Part shown: positions 13,901-20,661 of the stretch, piece after piece
Numbering within the stretch: the first letter of the stretch is position 1
Layout of the letters: each line of letters begins with the position of its first letter
IMG/VR virus record: IMGVR_UViG_3300030451_000792
Span: 1-29,472 of that record
DNA length: 29,472 nucleotides
Strand: one strand, 5' to 3'
DNA from: a virus
Notes under the pieces: model-generated
What the model was told of the DNA's origin: nothing
Database searches by the model: none
What the model saw: the letters and a program-made list of their open reading frames with translations, nothing else
Translations under genes and position numbers: made by a program

Positions 13901-14412
13901 TTCAAGATGGACAAGCAGCAGGATTCTTACAAGATAATGCTAAGTCTGTAATGAAAGATCTAAACAATACTACAAAGAGAAGAATATCAACTATCGTTGA
14001 AAAAAGTTTGAAAGAATTAGAGGATCTAGGAATAGTCAATCCTGTTGCAGGCACAGTTGAGGGAGATAAGTTCTTTGATAACTTAGCAAGAAAGATAAAT
14101 GTTGAGTTAGGTGGACAATCTCTTAAAAGATCAAGAACAATAGCTAGAACAGAGGTTTTAAAAGCTAGTAGTTGGTCTCAACAAAGAGCAGCTAAATCAA
14201 CAGGTAAAGTATTAGAAAAAGAATGGGTTTCACAAAGAGATGAACTTGTGAGGGAATCACATTTTGAATTAGACAATCAAAGAGTTCCGGCTGATAGTTT
14301 TTATCTGTATAATGGAATCAAGTTAGACTTTCCGGGCGATCCAAAAGCTCCGGCTGGTCTTGTAGTAAATTGTAGATGCACAGAGGCATTTGTAGAGGTA
14401 ATAGATGAATAA
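10903..14412 (+). CDS. Portal-MuF fusion protein (portal, accessory head domains, SPP1 gp7/Mu gpF-like)
   Basis: One 1169-residue frame joins functions that are usually separate. Residues 1 to about 425 are an HK97-type portal (LACLNVLGTAFSEAPIEVYE, GVPSILAG). About 478-512 is a Cys/Lys/Arg-rich helix (KYCVYSKNGKRKFGCYSTRK). About 520-590 is a small barrel-like segment (VGDSVSW ... HERTDRS). About 600-675 contains WALARCNAFLKALKTGKFPR. A Lys-Pro linker (687-706) leads to a helical domain with VAWLLWGG (about 708-820). The rest is an SPP1 gp7/Mu gpF minor head domain ending RSRTIARTEVLKAS ... NCRC (1156-1159). The portal ring is the DNA gateway; MuF proteins sit inside or at the vertex and can be ejected. 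The fusion fixes their ratio at 1:1. I see no frameshift or internal stop. Confidence 0.88.
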   Translation: MGLTDNIRDFFRQQGDQQTKGYGNFPNNQVVFPFNSDIGFFSGVDQVSPEGNSAALACLNVLGTAFSEAPIEVYEMSDNGEQMIINHPATQLLRKPSPYMSGNLLNQYIITSMSVAGDAFILKLRNEAGGVVQLYPLIPDQVDVKGTSEELITHYEYRQKGQRLHIPREDMIHIREKIDPRNHRRGLSPLRSVMVEILGDAAASQMASALVKNMGVPGVVISPKNDLSMTKEESENIAEVFGRRFGGENRGRPLVISGGEVDIQTLSFSPKDLEIGKLRHVNEERISAVLGVPSILAGLGSGLSSSTYNNVSELRNFFTEQKLIPMWKNVASDFTNQLLLEDFTDDQGFVMKYDLSDVRALQQDEQMEMDKIVKGLQAGFITVAEARKATGFNADDPSMDVYLRGIQQVEVPTDGSDVRVFTGQTATGNPDFDRLMEDSKSKKKDEDEFDDTFVILEDGERVHISWVEAKTIKKEDGKYCVYSKNGKRKFGCYSTRKEAERRLRQIERYKAIFGDLKVGDSVSWSINKDPDPPSTIHGVIESLNQNEETANVRVWAILEDGSHERTDRSVTVEVSKLQVIKPIDQEEKKLSNRIEKILKDKVKEHNDSDPKYRVTIGMLRKVFERGVGAYRTNPGSVRGNVRSADQWALARCNAFLKALKTGKFPRSPFDTDLLPDNHPNASDEKYGKPKKPKKPKKKPKKKPKYTKQIDQVPDYIQRNAQRGLDNLEFAGDGLQDATISAARRMANGEISERKVRLMAAWFQRHESDLDSQAADDFLSGEGEMTGGQVAWLLWGGDISKENRMRAQEWAQRQVDKLEAEKDLSFEFYGWQDPTVKFLGLPNIKKIETEEEKQMYWKEIDNLRRRWEQTLETLYAKELNRQKREIAKEIRKSSDLNNMESRIEKVIDSTNFERQFLPLYYSLSDDFSVRTYDSLFPKKEERKEADPVDLGVSIDEEETVRTVFTTLGTLLPTQGRTINNIIAEGFYRRQREVPPAVGSLFQDGQAAGFLQDNAKSVMKDLNNTTKRRISTIVEKSLKELEDLGIVNPVAGTVEGDKFFDNLARKINVELGGQSLKRSRTIARTEVLKASSWSQQRAAKSTGKVLEKEWVSQRDELVRESHFELDNQRVPADSFYLYNGIKLDFPGDPKAPAGLVVNCRCTEAFVEVIDE

Positions 14413-15511
14413 TGAAATGAAGAAACCAAAAGACTTGGTTTACAAGAAATCTCCTATTGAATTAAAAGAGGATGGAGATAAGAGATACTTAGAAGCTGTT
14501 TTTTCTTTATTTGATACAATCGATTCGGATAATGATATAACAAAAGCAGGAGCTCTAAAGTCCGGATATGGAGGGAACAAAGTACCTTTAGTTTGGAATC
14601 ACGAATGGAGTAAGGTTATTGGTCGAGGTGTCATTGAGTCAGATAATCAAAAAGCAGTATTTAAAGGATATTTTTTAGACACACAAGCGGGTAAAGAAGC
14701 TTATGAAACAGTAAAACAGATGCAAGATATGCAACAGTTTTCATACGGTTTTCAAGTAATGGATTCAGATACATCAACTGCAATAGATTCAAAGGGAGAT
14801 GAAGTTCCTGTAAGAGTTCTCAAAGATGTAAAAGTATGGGAGGTTTCTCCTGTATTAGTTGGATCTCAACAAAACTCATTCGTACAAGCCCTTAAATCAG
14901 GTTTAGATTCAATGGATTCAGATCCAAATGAAGAAGATGAAGAAGTAATAGACGATATAGATACAGAGTTCGAAGAAGTAAAAGAACAGAAACGTCCATT
15001 AGGAGACGATCTTTATACAACTATTGAAGAGGCAGAAAAAAGAGCAGAAGAATTAGGATGTTCAGGACATCACGAACACATGGTAGATGGAGAGACAGTA
15101 TATATGCCATGTAAGAATATGGACGATTACACACGTTTGACAGGTCAAGAACATGAGTCAGAGGAGGATACTTCTTTGACTTATAGAGATAAGGTTTCAA
15201 GTGAATCTGATGCAGGTATCGGAAAAACAGCCCAGCAGGGTATGAGACTTGAAGAGCATGCTATATCTTCTTTAGAGGAGATTAAAGCATTCATAGAGAG
15301 AATAGAAGATCTTGCACTTCTAAGAAACTCAGAAAAAAAGACATTGAGTTCAAAATCTACTGATCTTATTACTAAGTATCAAGAGGGATTGACTTCAATC
15401 TTTAATAGATTGGATGATGTCATCGAGACACACGGTTACGATCAGATTGACGATGATGAACTCTTTTTGGAAGTTCAAAAGAACATTTTTAACAACATAA
15501 AAGGAGACTAA
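14405..15511 (+). CDS. HK97-type prohead protease with C-terminal extension
   Basis: This 368-residue protein overlaps the portal-MuF gene by 8 nt. Residues 1-160 are a peptidase S78 domain: WNHEWSKVIGRG carries the expected His66 and QQFSYGFQV the Ser113, followed by VWEVSPVLVGSQQ. It cleaves scaffold and capsid N-terminal sequences during maturation. After an acidic linker (DSDPNEEDEEVIDDID) comes a segment with CSGHHEHMVDGETVYMPC (about 219-236), paired Cys and His that could bind a metal. A helical region of about 100 residues, which may act as scaffold, follows. Many phage proteases carry such a fused scaffold part. The capsid gene follows after 2 nt. Confidence 0.88.
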   Translation: MNNEMKKPKDLVYKKSPIELKEDGDKRYLEAVFSLFDTIDSDNDITKAGALKSGYGGNKVPLVWNHEWSKVIGRGVIESDNQKAVFKGYFLDTQAGKEAYETVKQMQDMQQFSYGFQVMDSDTSTAIDSKGDEVPVRVLKDVKVWEVSPVLVGSQQNSFVQALKSGLDSMDSDPNEEDEEVIDDIDTEFEEVKEQKRPLGDDLYTTIEEAEKRAEELGCSGHHEHMVDGETVYMPCKNMDDYTRLTGQEHESEEDTSLTYRDKVSSESDAGIGKTAQQGMRLEEHAISSLEEIKAFIERIEDLALLRNSEKKTLSSKSTDLITKYQEGLTSIFNRLDDVIETHGYDQIDDDELFLEVQKNIFNNIKGD

Positions 15512-15513
15512 TA

Positions 15514-16740
15514 ATGTCAAAGACATTAAAAGAACTTAGGAGCGAAAAGAACATTAAGTCTGATGAATTAATGGAAATTTTTGACTCCGTTGAAGAAATG
15601 TCCGAATTATCTTCCGATCAAAAAGAAGAGATCAAAAGAAGAAACAATGAACTAGCTGAACTTGGAGACTCAATCACAGAACTTCAATCATTAGAAGAAA
15701 TTAAAGCTTCTAATAAAAAGGTAGAAGAGAAAGTTGCAAAAACTGCTCCTATCTATCAAGAAGAAGTAGAAGAAGCTCCTAAAACACTAGGACAACAATT
15801 CTTAGAATCACAAGCTTATAAGAGTTTTATGGATCATGGATTGAAAAATATTCCATTCGAGTCAAAAACAACTGTAACAACTTCTGTATGGGATAGAGAT
15901 ACAATCTATCAACAGGTTATTCCTGCAATAGAGCCAAATCCTAATCCAGCATTAGATCTTGTTGATTCAATTAATACAGATCAAACAACTTACTACTTCT
16001 TACAAGAGGGTGCTACCAATAACGCTGCTGAAAAAGCAGAGGGAGCAGCTTCAGGAGAAGATGCATTTACATATACCGCAGTAACTGCACCTGTGAGAAA
16101 ATTCATTACAACTTTGCCTATAACAGCAGAGTTGCTTGAAGATCAAGCAGGAGCACAAGCATACTTTGATGGCAGACTTGCTAATCACGTTATGCAAAGA
16201 TTAGAAAAACAATTCCTAATCGGCGGTGGTGTAGCACCTGAGATTAAAGGTCTTACACAACAAACAGGCATTAACACAATCACTTACACTGCTGGAGCAT
16301 TTCCTGCAACTGCTGGTGGTAAGTTAAGAACTGTTTTAGATGGTATCAAAGATGTAGAAGTTAATGGAAAATTAGCTCCGGACGCAGTATTAATGAGTCC
16401 CGCAGCTTATAACGCATTAGTAGCACAAGTTGATGGAAACAACAACTTCATGCTCGGTGCATCTGCATTAGCTGGTACTCCTACAATATGGGGATTACCT
16501 GTAACTAAATCATCTCAGATCGGTGGAGCAGTATCTACAACAATCGATGTTGTCGTAGGTGCATTCGGTGGTGGCTTAGCAGCTAATCACGTATTTAGAA
16601 GAGGAATGGAAATTTCCATCTCTGATTCAAATGCTGATGGAGACTTTGCTAAAGATATACTTACAGTTAAAGCATCATTACGTTATGCATTAGCCGTGTA
16701 TAAACCACAAGCATTCACAAGAATCAACGATATAGAATAA
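15514..16740 (+). CDS. Major capsid protein, HK97 fold
   Basis: A 408-residue protein of the expected size and position. Residues 1 to about 100 are helical and charged (LKELRSEKNIKSDELMEIF ... RRNNELAELGDSITELQSL), typical of the delta/scaffold domain removed by the prohead protease. The mature part from about 105 includes TTVTTSVWDRDTIYQQVIP, LPITAELLEDQ, an E-loop region, and WGLPVTKSSQIGG, hallmarks of HK97-fold capsids. The C terminus ends in RYALAVYKPQAFTRIND, also typical. It assembles the icosahedral head. AAGGAG precedes the ATG. A stem structure lies just after its stop. The assignment is firm; whether subunits cross-link is not evident. Confidence 0.93.
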   Translation: MSKTLKELRSEKNIKSDELMEIFDSVEEMSELSSDQKEEIKRRNNELAELGDSITELQSLEEIKASNKKVEEKVAKTAPIYQEEVEEAPKTLGQQFLESQAYKSFMDHGLKNIPFESKTTVTTSVWDRDTIYQQVIPAIEPNPNPALDLVDSINTDQTTYYFLQEGATNNAAEKAEGAASGEDAFTYTAVTAPVRKFITTLPITAELLEDQAGAQAYFDGRLANHVMQRLEKQFLIGGGVAPEIKGLTQQTGINTITYTAGAFPATAGGKLRTVLDGIKDVEVNGKLAPDAVLMSPAAYNALVAQVDGNNNFMLGASALAGTPTIWGLPVTKSSQIGGAVSTTIDVVVGAFGGGLAANHVFRRGMEISISDSNADGDFAKDILTVKASLRYALAVYKPQAFTRINDIE

Positions 16741-16750
16741 AATTATGGAT

Positions 16751-16799
16751 AAGCAGAGTCATAGCTTCGTTATGAGTAATGAAATTATCGACTCTGCTT
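16751..16799 (+). promoter_or_regulatory. Perfect inverted repeat after the capsid gene, three-way-junction-like
   Basis: AAGCAGAGTC (16751-16760) is perfectly complementary to GACTCTGCTT (16790-16799). Inside lie two mini-hairpins, ATAGC/GTTAT (16761-16765/16769-16773) and TAAT/ATTA (16777-16780/16784-16787). No U-run follows, so it is not a standard terminator. It may be an RNA stability or processing element that raises capsid message levels relative to downstream genes, or a protein-binding site. Confidence 0.55.
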
Positions 16800-16822
16800 T
16801 ACCACAAGAAAAGGAGAAAAAC

Positions 16823-17008
16823 ATGAAACTTATCGAAAAAGAAAACGACAAAGTTTGGAAAGATAACAAAACAGGTAAATTACAAAAAGGTAAAGAATGT
16901 CCATTTACTTCAGGAGTTCTTGTAGCAGGTATCGGAGATCCTGTTCCTGATATGCCAAAAGCTAAAAAGCCTGAAACAAAAGCAGTAAAACCAAAAGAAA
17001 ATAAATAA
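16823..17008 (+). CDS. Small basic head protein of unknown function
   Basis: I start this gene at ATG 16823, which has AAGGAG (16811-16816) at good spacing; an ATG at 16745 in the same frame has no ribosome-binding site and would translate the inverted repeat. The 61-residue product has a beta-rich core (KLIEKENDKVWKDNKTGKLQ, then CPFTSGVLVAGIGDPVPD) and a Lys-Pro tail (PKAKKPETKAVKPKENK). Position between the capsid and connector genes suggests a head-decoration or head-completion protein, but this is only positional. The basic tail could contact DNA or capsid. No family is recognised. Confidence 0.6.
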   Translation: MKLIEKENDKVWKDNKTGKLQKGKECPFTSGVLVAGIGDPVPDMPKAKKPETKAVKPKENK

Positions 17009-17058
17009 TCTTTTGTGGTTTGACGAAATAATATTAGACGATTTAGACGAGGAATTAG

Positions 17059-17754
17059 ATGAGTCATCAATACGTAGATAAAACTGAGTTAAAAACATTC
17101 TTAGGAATGTCCGGATCAGGACAAGATAATAACTTAGATTTTGCATTAGATGCAGCATCTGCTGCTATTGATGACTTCTGTGGTAGAGTTTTTTACGCTA
17201 CCTCTTCTACTGAGGATCGTCATTATGATTGTGAGTTTACTGATTTTGCTTATGTTGATGATATAGCAACAACAACAGGCTTAGTTGTAAAAACTCTTAA
17301 TGTTGATGGGACAGATCACGAAACATTGACACTTGGAACTGATTTTTATTTATATCCTCATAATGCAGATAAATTAGATCCAAAGATGCCATTCGATAAG
17401 ATCGTTATGGCAATAAAGAATGGAGGTAAGATACTTCCTACCTCATATCCAAAAAGTTTAAAAGTTACTGCAAAATTTGGTTTTCCTGTACAAACAGGAT
17501 CAGAAACAGTTCCAGCAGCGATATTACAAGCTACACTTATTCAAGCATCTAGGTTTTTCCAAAGAAAGAATAGTCCGATGGGATTCTCAGGTAATCCAGA
17601 AACAGGCCAAGCTCCTGTAATATTTCTTTCTGAATTAGATCCTGATGTCCAAACTTTATGTAAAAAGTTTAAAAAATCTACCATAACTCTAGCTAGTGGA
17701 AGGCCTTATGTAGGCATAACACAGGTAAATAGGAACAGGGTTTATGGGGCATGA
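17059..17754 (+). CDS. Head-tail connector, gp6-like
   Basis: A 231-residue protein whose N terminus (YVDKTELKTFLGMSGSGQDN ... ASAAIDDFCGRVFY, about 5-48) has the helical pattern of HK97 gp6-type connector (adaptor) proteins, which bind as a ring beneath the portal. The middle is beta-rich (LVVKTLNVDGTDHETLTLGT), and the helix ILQATLIQASRFFQRKNSPM (about 154-173) is also characteristic. It is somewhat longer than gp6 itself but similar to actinophage homologues. GAGGA precedes the start, and the stop overlaps the next ATG (ATGA). A short acidic TTG frame in the 50-nt gap upstream is not annotated. Confidence 0.78.
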   Translation: MSHQYVDKTELKTFLGMSGSGQDNNLDFALDAASAAIDDFCGRVFYATSSTEDRHYDCEFTDFAYVDDIATTTGLVVKTLNVDGTDHETLTLGTDFYLYPHNADKLDPKMPFDKIVMAIKNGGKILPTSYPKSLKVTAKFGFPVQTGSETVPAAILQATLIQASRFFQRKNSPMGFSGNPETGQAPVIFLSELDPDVQTLCKKFKKSTITLASGRPYVGITQVNRNRVYGA

Positions 17755-18305
17755 AACTAACAATTAATGGTGCTTTAGATCTAAGTAAATCCATAAATAG
17801 TCAAACTATCTTTAATAAGAGATCATTAGAAACGTTTAATGAATTAGGAAGATTTTTAAAACAAGACTCTAAAGATAGATTACGACTTCCTCCGTCTCCT
17901 AGATCTAAATCATCAAAATCAACAGGTAAAACAAGAAATTCTATATTTGTAGCTAAATTAGGTAATACAAATAGACTTAGAATGAGTCAGGGTATCAAAC
18001 TTGCATCAAGTTCTAAAACAGCACCGTTTGTACATGGTAAACCTATTTTTAGAAGTTTTAAACCAATAATAAGAACAAAACCATTTTTTCCTCCATATAA
18101 GAAAGGATCTTCATTAGCAAAATGGGCAGCAAGAGGAACTCCAAAACTAAATGCTTTCTTAGTAGCTAGAGCAATTTCTCAAAGAGGTTTGAAAATGAAA
18201 CCATTCATTGGCGGTACGGTATTTGAAAATCAAGACAAAATAAAAAAGGAACTAGATGACATGATGGAAAATATAGCTAGAGATATAGCAAGGTCGGTTA
18301 AGTAA
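17751..18305 (+). CDS. Neck / head-closure or tail-completion protein, HK97 gp10-like
   Basis: This 184-residue basic protein is in the position of HK97 gp10-type proteins. LGRFLKQDSKDRLRLPPSPR (about 32-51), a Lys/Ser-rich loop, then AKWAARGTPKLNAFLVARAI and GLKMKPFIGGTVFE (about 148-170) recall the family's final pattern of Arg/Gly turns followed by a helix containing KKELDDMMENIARDIARS. These proteins close the connector or join head and tail. It overlaps both neighbours by 1-4 nt. The similarity is in overall pattern, so the exact neck role is uncertain. Confidence 0.65.
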   Translation: MKLTINGALDLSKSINSQTIFNKRSLETFNELGRFLKQDSKDRLRLPPSPRSKSSKSTGKTRNSIFVAKLGNTNRLRMSQGIKLASSSKTAPFVHGKPIFRSFKPIIRTKPFFPPYKKGSSLAKWAARGTPKLNAFLVARAISQRGLKMKPFIGGTVFENQDKIKKELDDMMENIARDIARSVK

Positions 18306-18715
18306 TGGCTACTTTTACAAGTATAAGAGATGGATTAAAAACAAGATTAGAGACTATATCAAGTCTTACTGTATATGATATTGTTCCTGATTTTCTTGAT
18401 CCTCCTGCGGTAATCATAGCTCCATTCAATACATTAAACTTTGATTCAACAATGCAACGTGGTAGTGATACTTATGAAATACCTATAATTCTTTATATAC
18501 AAAAAGTAGATGCACAATCTGCTCAAGATTCTTTAGACGCTTTTTTAGCAAGTTCAGGATCAGACAGTATAAAGGCAGCAATCGAGGGAGATATAACTTT
18601 GGGAGGTGCAGCAATGTCTGTTAGAGTAGTAAGTGCAACTGATTATGGAGAATATGAAGTGTCTCAGGGTACTTCTTTTCTCGGAGTAACATTTATAGTT
18701 GAGGTTATAGGATGA
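18305..18715 (+). CDS. Tail terminator-like protein
   Basis: A 136-residue protein starting at the last base of the previous stop (TAATG). Pattern: helix SIRDGLKTRLETISSLTVYD, strand PPAVIIAPF, loop with FDSTMQRGSDTYEIPIILYI, helix AQDSLDAFLASSGSDSIKAA, and final strands AMSVRVVSATDYGEYEV and FLGVTFIVEVI. This alpha/beta order is that of tail terminator (gpU/gp17-like) proteins that cap the tail tube and join it to the head. Gene order (connector, gp10-like, terminator, tail tube) matches lambdoid and actinophage siphoviruses. Confidence is good on fold and position. Confidence 0.75.
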   Translation: MATFTSIRDGLKTRLETISSLTVYDIVPDFLDPPAVIIAPFNTLNFDSTMQRGSDTYEIPIILYIQKVDAQSAQDSLDAFLASSGSDSIKAAIEGDITLGGAAMSVRVVSATDYGEYEVSQGTSFLGVTFIVEVIG

Positions 18716-18960
18716 AAATAAAAATATTAATCGGAAGTAACTTTCCGGATGGAAAAGAAGAAAAGAGAGTAGAGGCAGGGGACGTTCTTGAAGTCGATGA
18801 CAAAATCGCTAAAAGTTTGATAAAGAATAAAGCTGCAGTAAAATTTGATGATGATAAAAAATCTAAAAAAACTAAAAAAAGAGCTAGAAATGAAGATGGG
18901 AGTTTTAAAGCAGACGATCCTACAACTCCTGAAAACGAAGCTTGGGAGGTAACTGAATAA
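18712..18960 (+). CDS. Small charged protein between terminator and tail-tube genes
   Basis: Eighty-two residues, overlapping both neighbours (ATGA at the start, TAATG at the end). The first 45 residues (MKIKILIGSNFPDGKEEKRV, then GDVLEVDDKIAKSLIKNKAA) form a small domain with a G-D-V-x-E-V-D-D turn followed by a helix, seen in small neck/tail-region proteins of actinophages. The rest is a disordered Lys/Asp/Glu-rich tail (KKSKKTKKRARNEDGSFKAD). A structural or assembly role is inferred from position. I cannot assign a named family. Confidence 0.6.
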   Translation: MKIKILIGSNFPDGKEEKRVEAGDVLEVDDKIAKSLIKNKAAVKFDDDKKSKKTKKRARNEDGSFKADDPTTPENEAWEVTE

Positions 18961-19679
18961 TGCCAACATTTAATCATGGTAAAGACGCAGTTGTTCTTCT
19001 TGATAATACTAATTTGAGTACAACTCTTACGGATCTTTCTGTTTCACTTACAGCTGATGTAAGCGAAACAAGTACGTTTTCAAGTTCTTCTAAGAGCTAC
19101 GTAAGTGGCTTAAAGGACGGAAATGCTACGGCGAGCGGTTACTTTGAAACATCAAGTCCGGATTCAGACGCAGAGTATTTAGCTCAATTAGGTGGATCAG
19201 GATCTGCTTTCTCAATTGCTCCGAGCGGATATACAAGAGGAAATCCTACTACTCTAGGATCTGTTATTGAAACATCATACGACAGATCAGCGGATATAGC
19301 AGGAATAGTGGCTGTAGCCGTAGCTTTCCAATTTGATGCAGATACTTTTGATGGTAAGAGTTTAGTTGCTCCAGCAGCTTTTACTACTACTTCAACTGAA
19401 ACCTCAGTTGATTTTGGAGCAGCAGGTACAAATGGAGGTGGAGCAGCTATTCACGTAACAGCGGCTAGTGGAACTTCTCCTACATTAGATGCCAAAATAC
19501 AAACAAGTGCAGATAATGCGTCGTTTTCTGATTACATTACATTTAGTCAATTAACGACAACAGGATCTGAATTTAAAACAAATACAAGTAATCCAGCAAG
19601 ATACGCAAGAGCGGTACTAACAATAGGAGGATCTTCTCCTAGTTTTACTGTTGCGATCAGTTTTGGACATGGAAGATAA
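18960..19679 (+). CDS. Tail tube (major tail) protein, long paralogue
   Basis: A 239-residue protein. Its first 130 residues (MPTFNHGKDAVVLLDNTNLS ... ADVSETSTFSSSSKSYVSGL ... SYDRSADIAGIVAVAVAFQF) are clearly homologous to the next gene product, sharing MPTF-HGK, ADVSE, VSGLKDG, and SYDR-DIAG in the same order. This is a tail-tube domain. From about residue 135 it has an extra Ser/Thr/Gly-rich beta domain (ETSVDFGAAGTNGGGAAIHV ... FTVAISFGHGR), probably an exposed Ig-like decoration. Having two tube paralogues, one with a surface domain, resembles lambda gpV and phages that make two lengths of tube protein, but here from two genes. Confidence 0.78.
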   Translation: MPTFNHGKDAVVLLDNTNLSTTLTDLSVSLTADVSETSTFSSSSKSYVSGLKDGNATASGYFETSSPDSDAEYLAQLGGSGSAFSIAPSGYTRGNPTTLGSVIETSYDRSADIAGIVAVAVAFQFDADTFDGKSLVAPAAFTTTSTETSVDFGAAGTNGGGAAIHVTAASGTSPTLDAKIQTSADNASFSDYITFSQLTTTGSEFKTNTSNPARYARAVLTIGGSSPSFTVAISFGHGR

Positions 19680-19688
19680 AGGAGAATA

Positions 19689-20096
19689 ATGCCAACATTT
19701 ACACACGGAAAGAATGCAGCATTCAAGTTCGATGATTCAGGTGGTACAATAAGAGATATATCAAATGTTCTTACAGATGTAGCAGTATCAAGAACAGCGG
19801 ATGTTAGCGAGGTAAGCGCTTTCAGTAATTCTAGTAAAGCGTTCGTGAGTGGCTTAAAGGATGGCACAATAACATTAACAGGTACATTCGATGCAACTGT
19901 TAACGGTTATTTTACCGGTATTCTTGGATCTGAAGTCGATTTCGAGTTCTATCCAATAGGAACTACCGGAGGTAATCCAAAAGCTAGTGGAAAAGCAATA
20001 TTGACTTCTTACGATAGAACTCCTGATATAGCAGGAGCCGTAGGATTCAGTGCAGCTTTTCAAATTACAGGCGACGTTACTGAGGGAACTGCTTAG
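19689..20096 (+). CDS. Tail tube (major tail) protein, short paralogue
   Basis: A 135-residue paralogue of the preceding gene lacking the C-terminal domain. It keeps MPTFTHGKNAAFKFDDSG, SRTADVSEVSAFSNSSKAFV, SGLKDGTITLTGTFDA, and the C-terminal SYDRTPDIAGAVGFSAAFQI. GGAGAAT stands upstream. It is the size of a minimal tube subunit, so it may form the bulk of the tube while the longer paralogue decorates it or forms a special ring, or the reverse. The two genes are 9 nt apart and plainly arose by duplication. Relative abundance cannot be read from the sequence. Confidence 0.75.
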   Translation: MPTFTHGKNAAFKFDDSGGTIRDISNVLTDVAVSRTADVSEVSAFSNSSKAFVSGLKDGTITLTGTFDATVNGYFTGILGSEVDFEFYPIGTTGGNPKASGKAILTSYDRTPDIAGAVGFSAAFQITGDVTEGTA

Positions 20097-20098
20097 AA

Positions 20099-20127
20099 TA
20101 TAGATTAACGATTAAAGGAGATCTATA
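20099..20127 (+). promoter_or_regulatory. Hairpin around the ribosome-binding site of the tail chaperone gene
   Basis: TATAGAT (20099-20105) can pair with ATCTATA (20121-20127), placing AAAGGAG (20114-20120) in the loop next to the stem and the start codon ATG (20127) at the base. It may limit translation of the chaperone, needed in lower amounts than the tail tube protein just upstream. The arms are AU-rich, so strength is uncertain. Confidence 0.35.
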
Positions 20128-20483
20128 TGAAAAGATTAAAACTCGAAGATATATCTAATCCTCCTGCGTTAAAAACTCAGGAGGTAGAACTAGAACAATG
20201 GAATAAATCTGTTGTTGTTCAGGGATTAACTAAAGCAGATACCGTTGAAATAAACGAACTATCTGAAAATGAAGATGGTATAAGAGATGATGTTCTTTTT
20301 GAGAAGTATCTACTCTTAAAAGGATTAAAAGATCCTGAATTAGATTCATTAGAAGATGTTGAAAACTTCTACTCTAAAGCGACTCCACAAATAATCGATC
20401 AGATTCTTTTAGGTGTCTATAAGTGTATGGCATGGACAAAGGAGGATCAAGCTAATATAGCGGATCAATTTCGAGAAGAATGA
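20127..20483 (+). CDS. Tail assembly chaperone, short form (gpG-like)
   Basis: This 118-residue acidic protein lies between the tail-tube and tape-measure genes, the invariant site of tail assembly chaperones. KRLKLEDISNPPALKTQEVE, LTKADTVEINELSENEDG, then VLFEKYLLLKGLKDPELDSL and a helical end with YKCMAWTKEDQANIADQF is typical of this group. Such proteins coat the tape measure while the tube assembles. The frame ends at TGA 20481-20483, but a second frame begins just before it and is expected to be reached by ribosomal frameshift, giving a G-T fusion. The start has AAAGGAG. Confidence 0.8.
   Translation: MKRLKLEDISNPPALKTQEVELEQWNKSVVVQGLTKADTVEINELSENEDGIRDDVLFEKYLLLKGLKDPELDSLEDVENFYSKATPQIIDQILLGVYKCMAWTKEDQANIADQFREE
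20469..20474 (+). promoter_or_regulatory. Probable +1 programmed frameshift site (UUU-CGA)
   Basis: In the G frame the codons are GAT CAA TTT CGA GAA GAA TGA. The T frame is the +1 frame, and it is blocked upstream by a TAG (20457-20459). A shift is therefore possible only between there and the TGA at 20481. At TTT (20469-20471) a Phe-tRNA can slip forward by one base to TTC with a better match, helped by a slow CGA codon in the A site. The exact slip point is inferred. Confidence 0.6.
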
Positions 20484-20661
20484 TGAAATCGCTTTTGAGT
20501 TCAGATTAGCTTTAGATCTAGGGATGACGGTAGATCAACTAAGAAAACAGATGTCCGTTAAGGAGTTTGAGTCTTGGAAGTTATACTATATAGATAAGAA
20601 TAAAAAGGAAGCTAAAGCAATGACAGAAGCTCAAGCAAGAGGAAAGTTAGGGAGGAGATAA
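20473..20661 (+). CDS. Tail assembly chaperone T extension (expressed by frameshift from the gpG-like gene)
   Basis: This +1 frame has no start codon of its own at its beginning. It encodes EKNDEIAFEFRLALDLGMTV, then DQLRKQMSVKEFESWKLYYI and a basic helical tail up to TAA 20659-20661, 62 residues in all. The L-G-M-T-V-x-x-L segment followed by F-x-x-W-x-x-Y is a familiar T-domain pattern in phages. Read as a continuation of the G frame it gives a fusion of about 177 residues. Internal ATGs (for example 20523) could start a fragment but lack a good ribosome-binding site. The tape measure gene starts at the next base. Confidence 0.75.
   Translation, partial: EKNDEIAFEFRLALDLGMTVDQLRKQMSVKEFESWKLYYIDKNKKEAKAMTEAQARGKLGRR

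Noticed and set aside
16745-16822. N-terminal extension of the small head gene from ATG 16745
   Set aside because: There is no ribosome-binding site, and the stretch forms a perfect inverted repeat, whereas ATG 16823 has AAGGAG at good spacing.
17015-17083. Short acidic frame from TTG, beginning LWFDEIILDDLDEELDESS, in the gap before the connector gene
   Set aside because: The composition is protein-like, but there is no ATG or convincing ribosome-binding site and it overlaps the connector start; too short to support.
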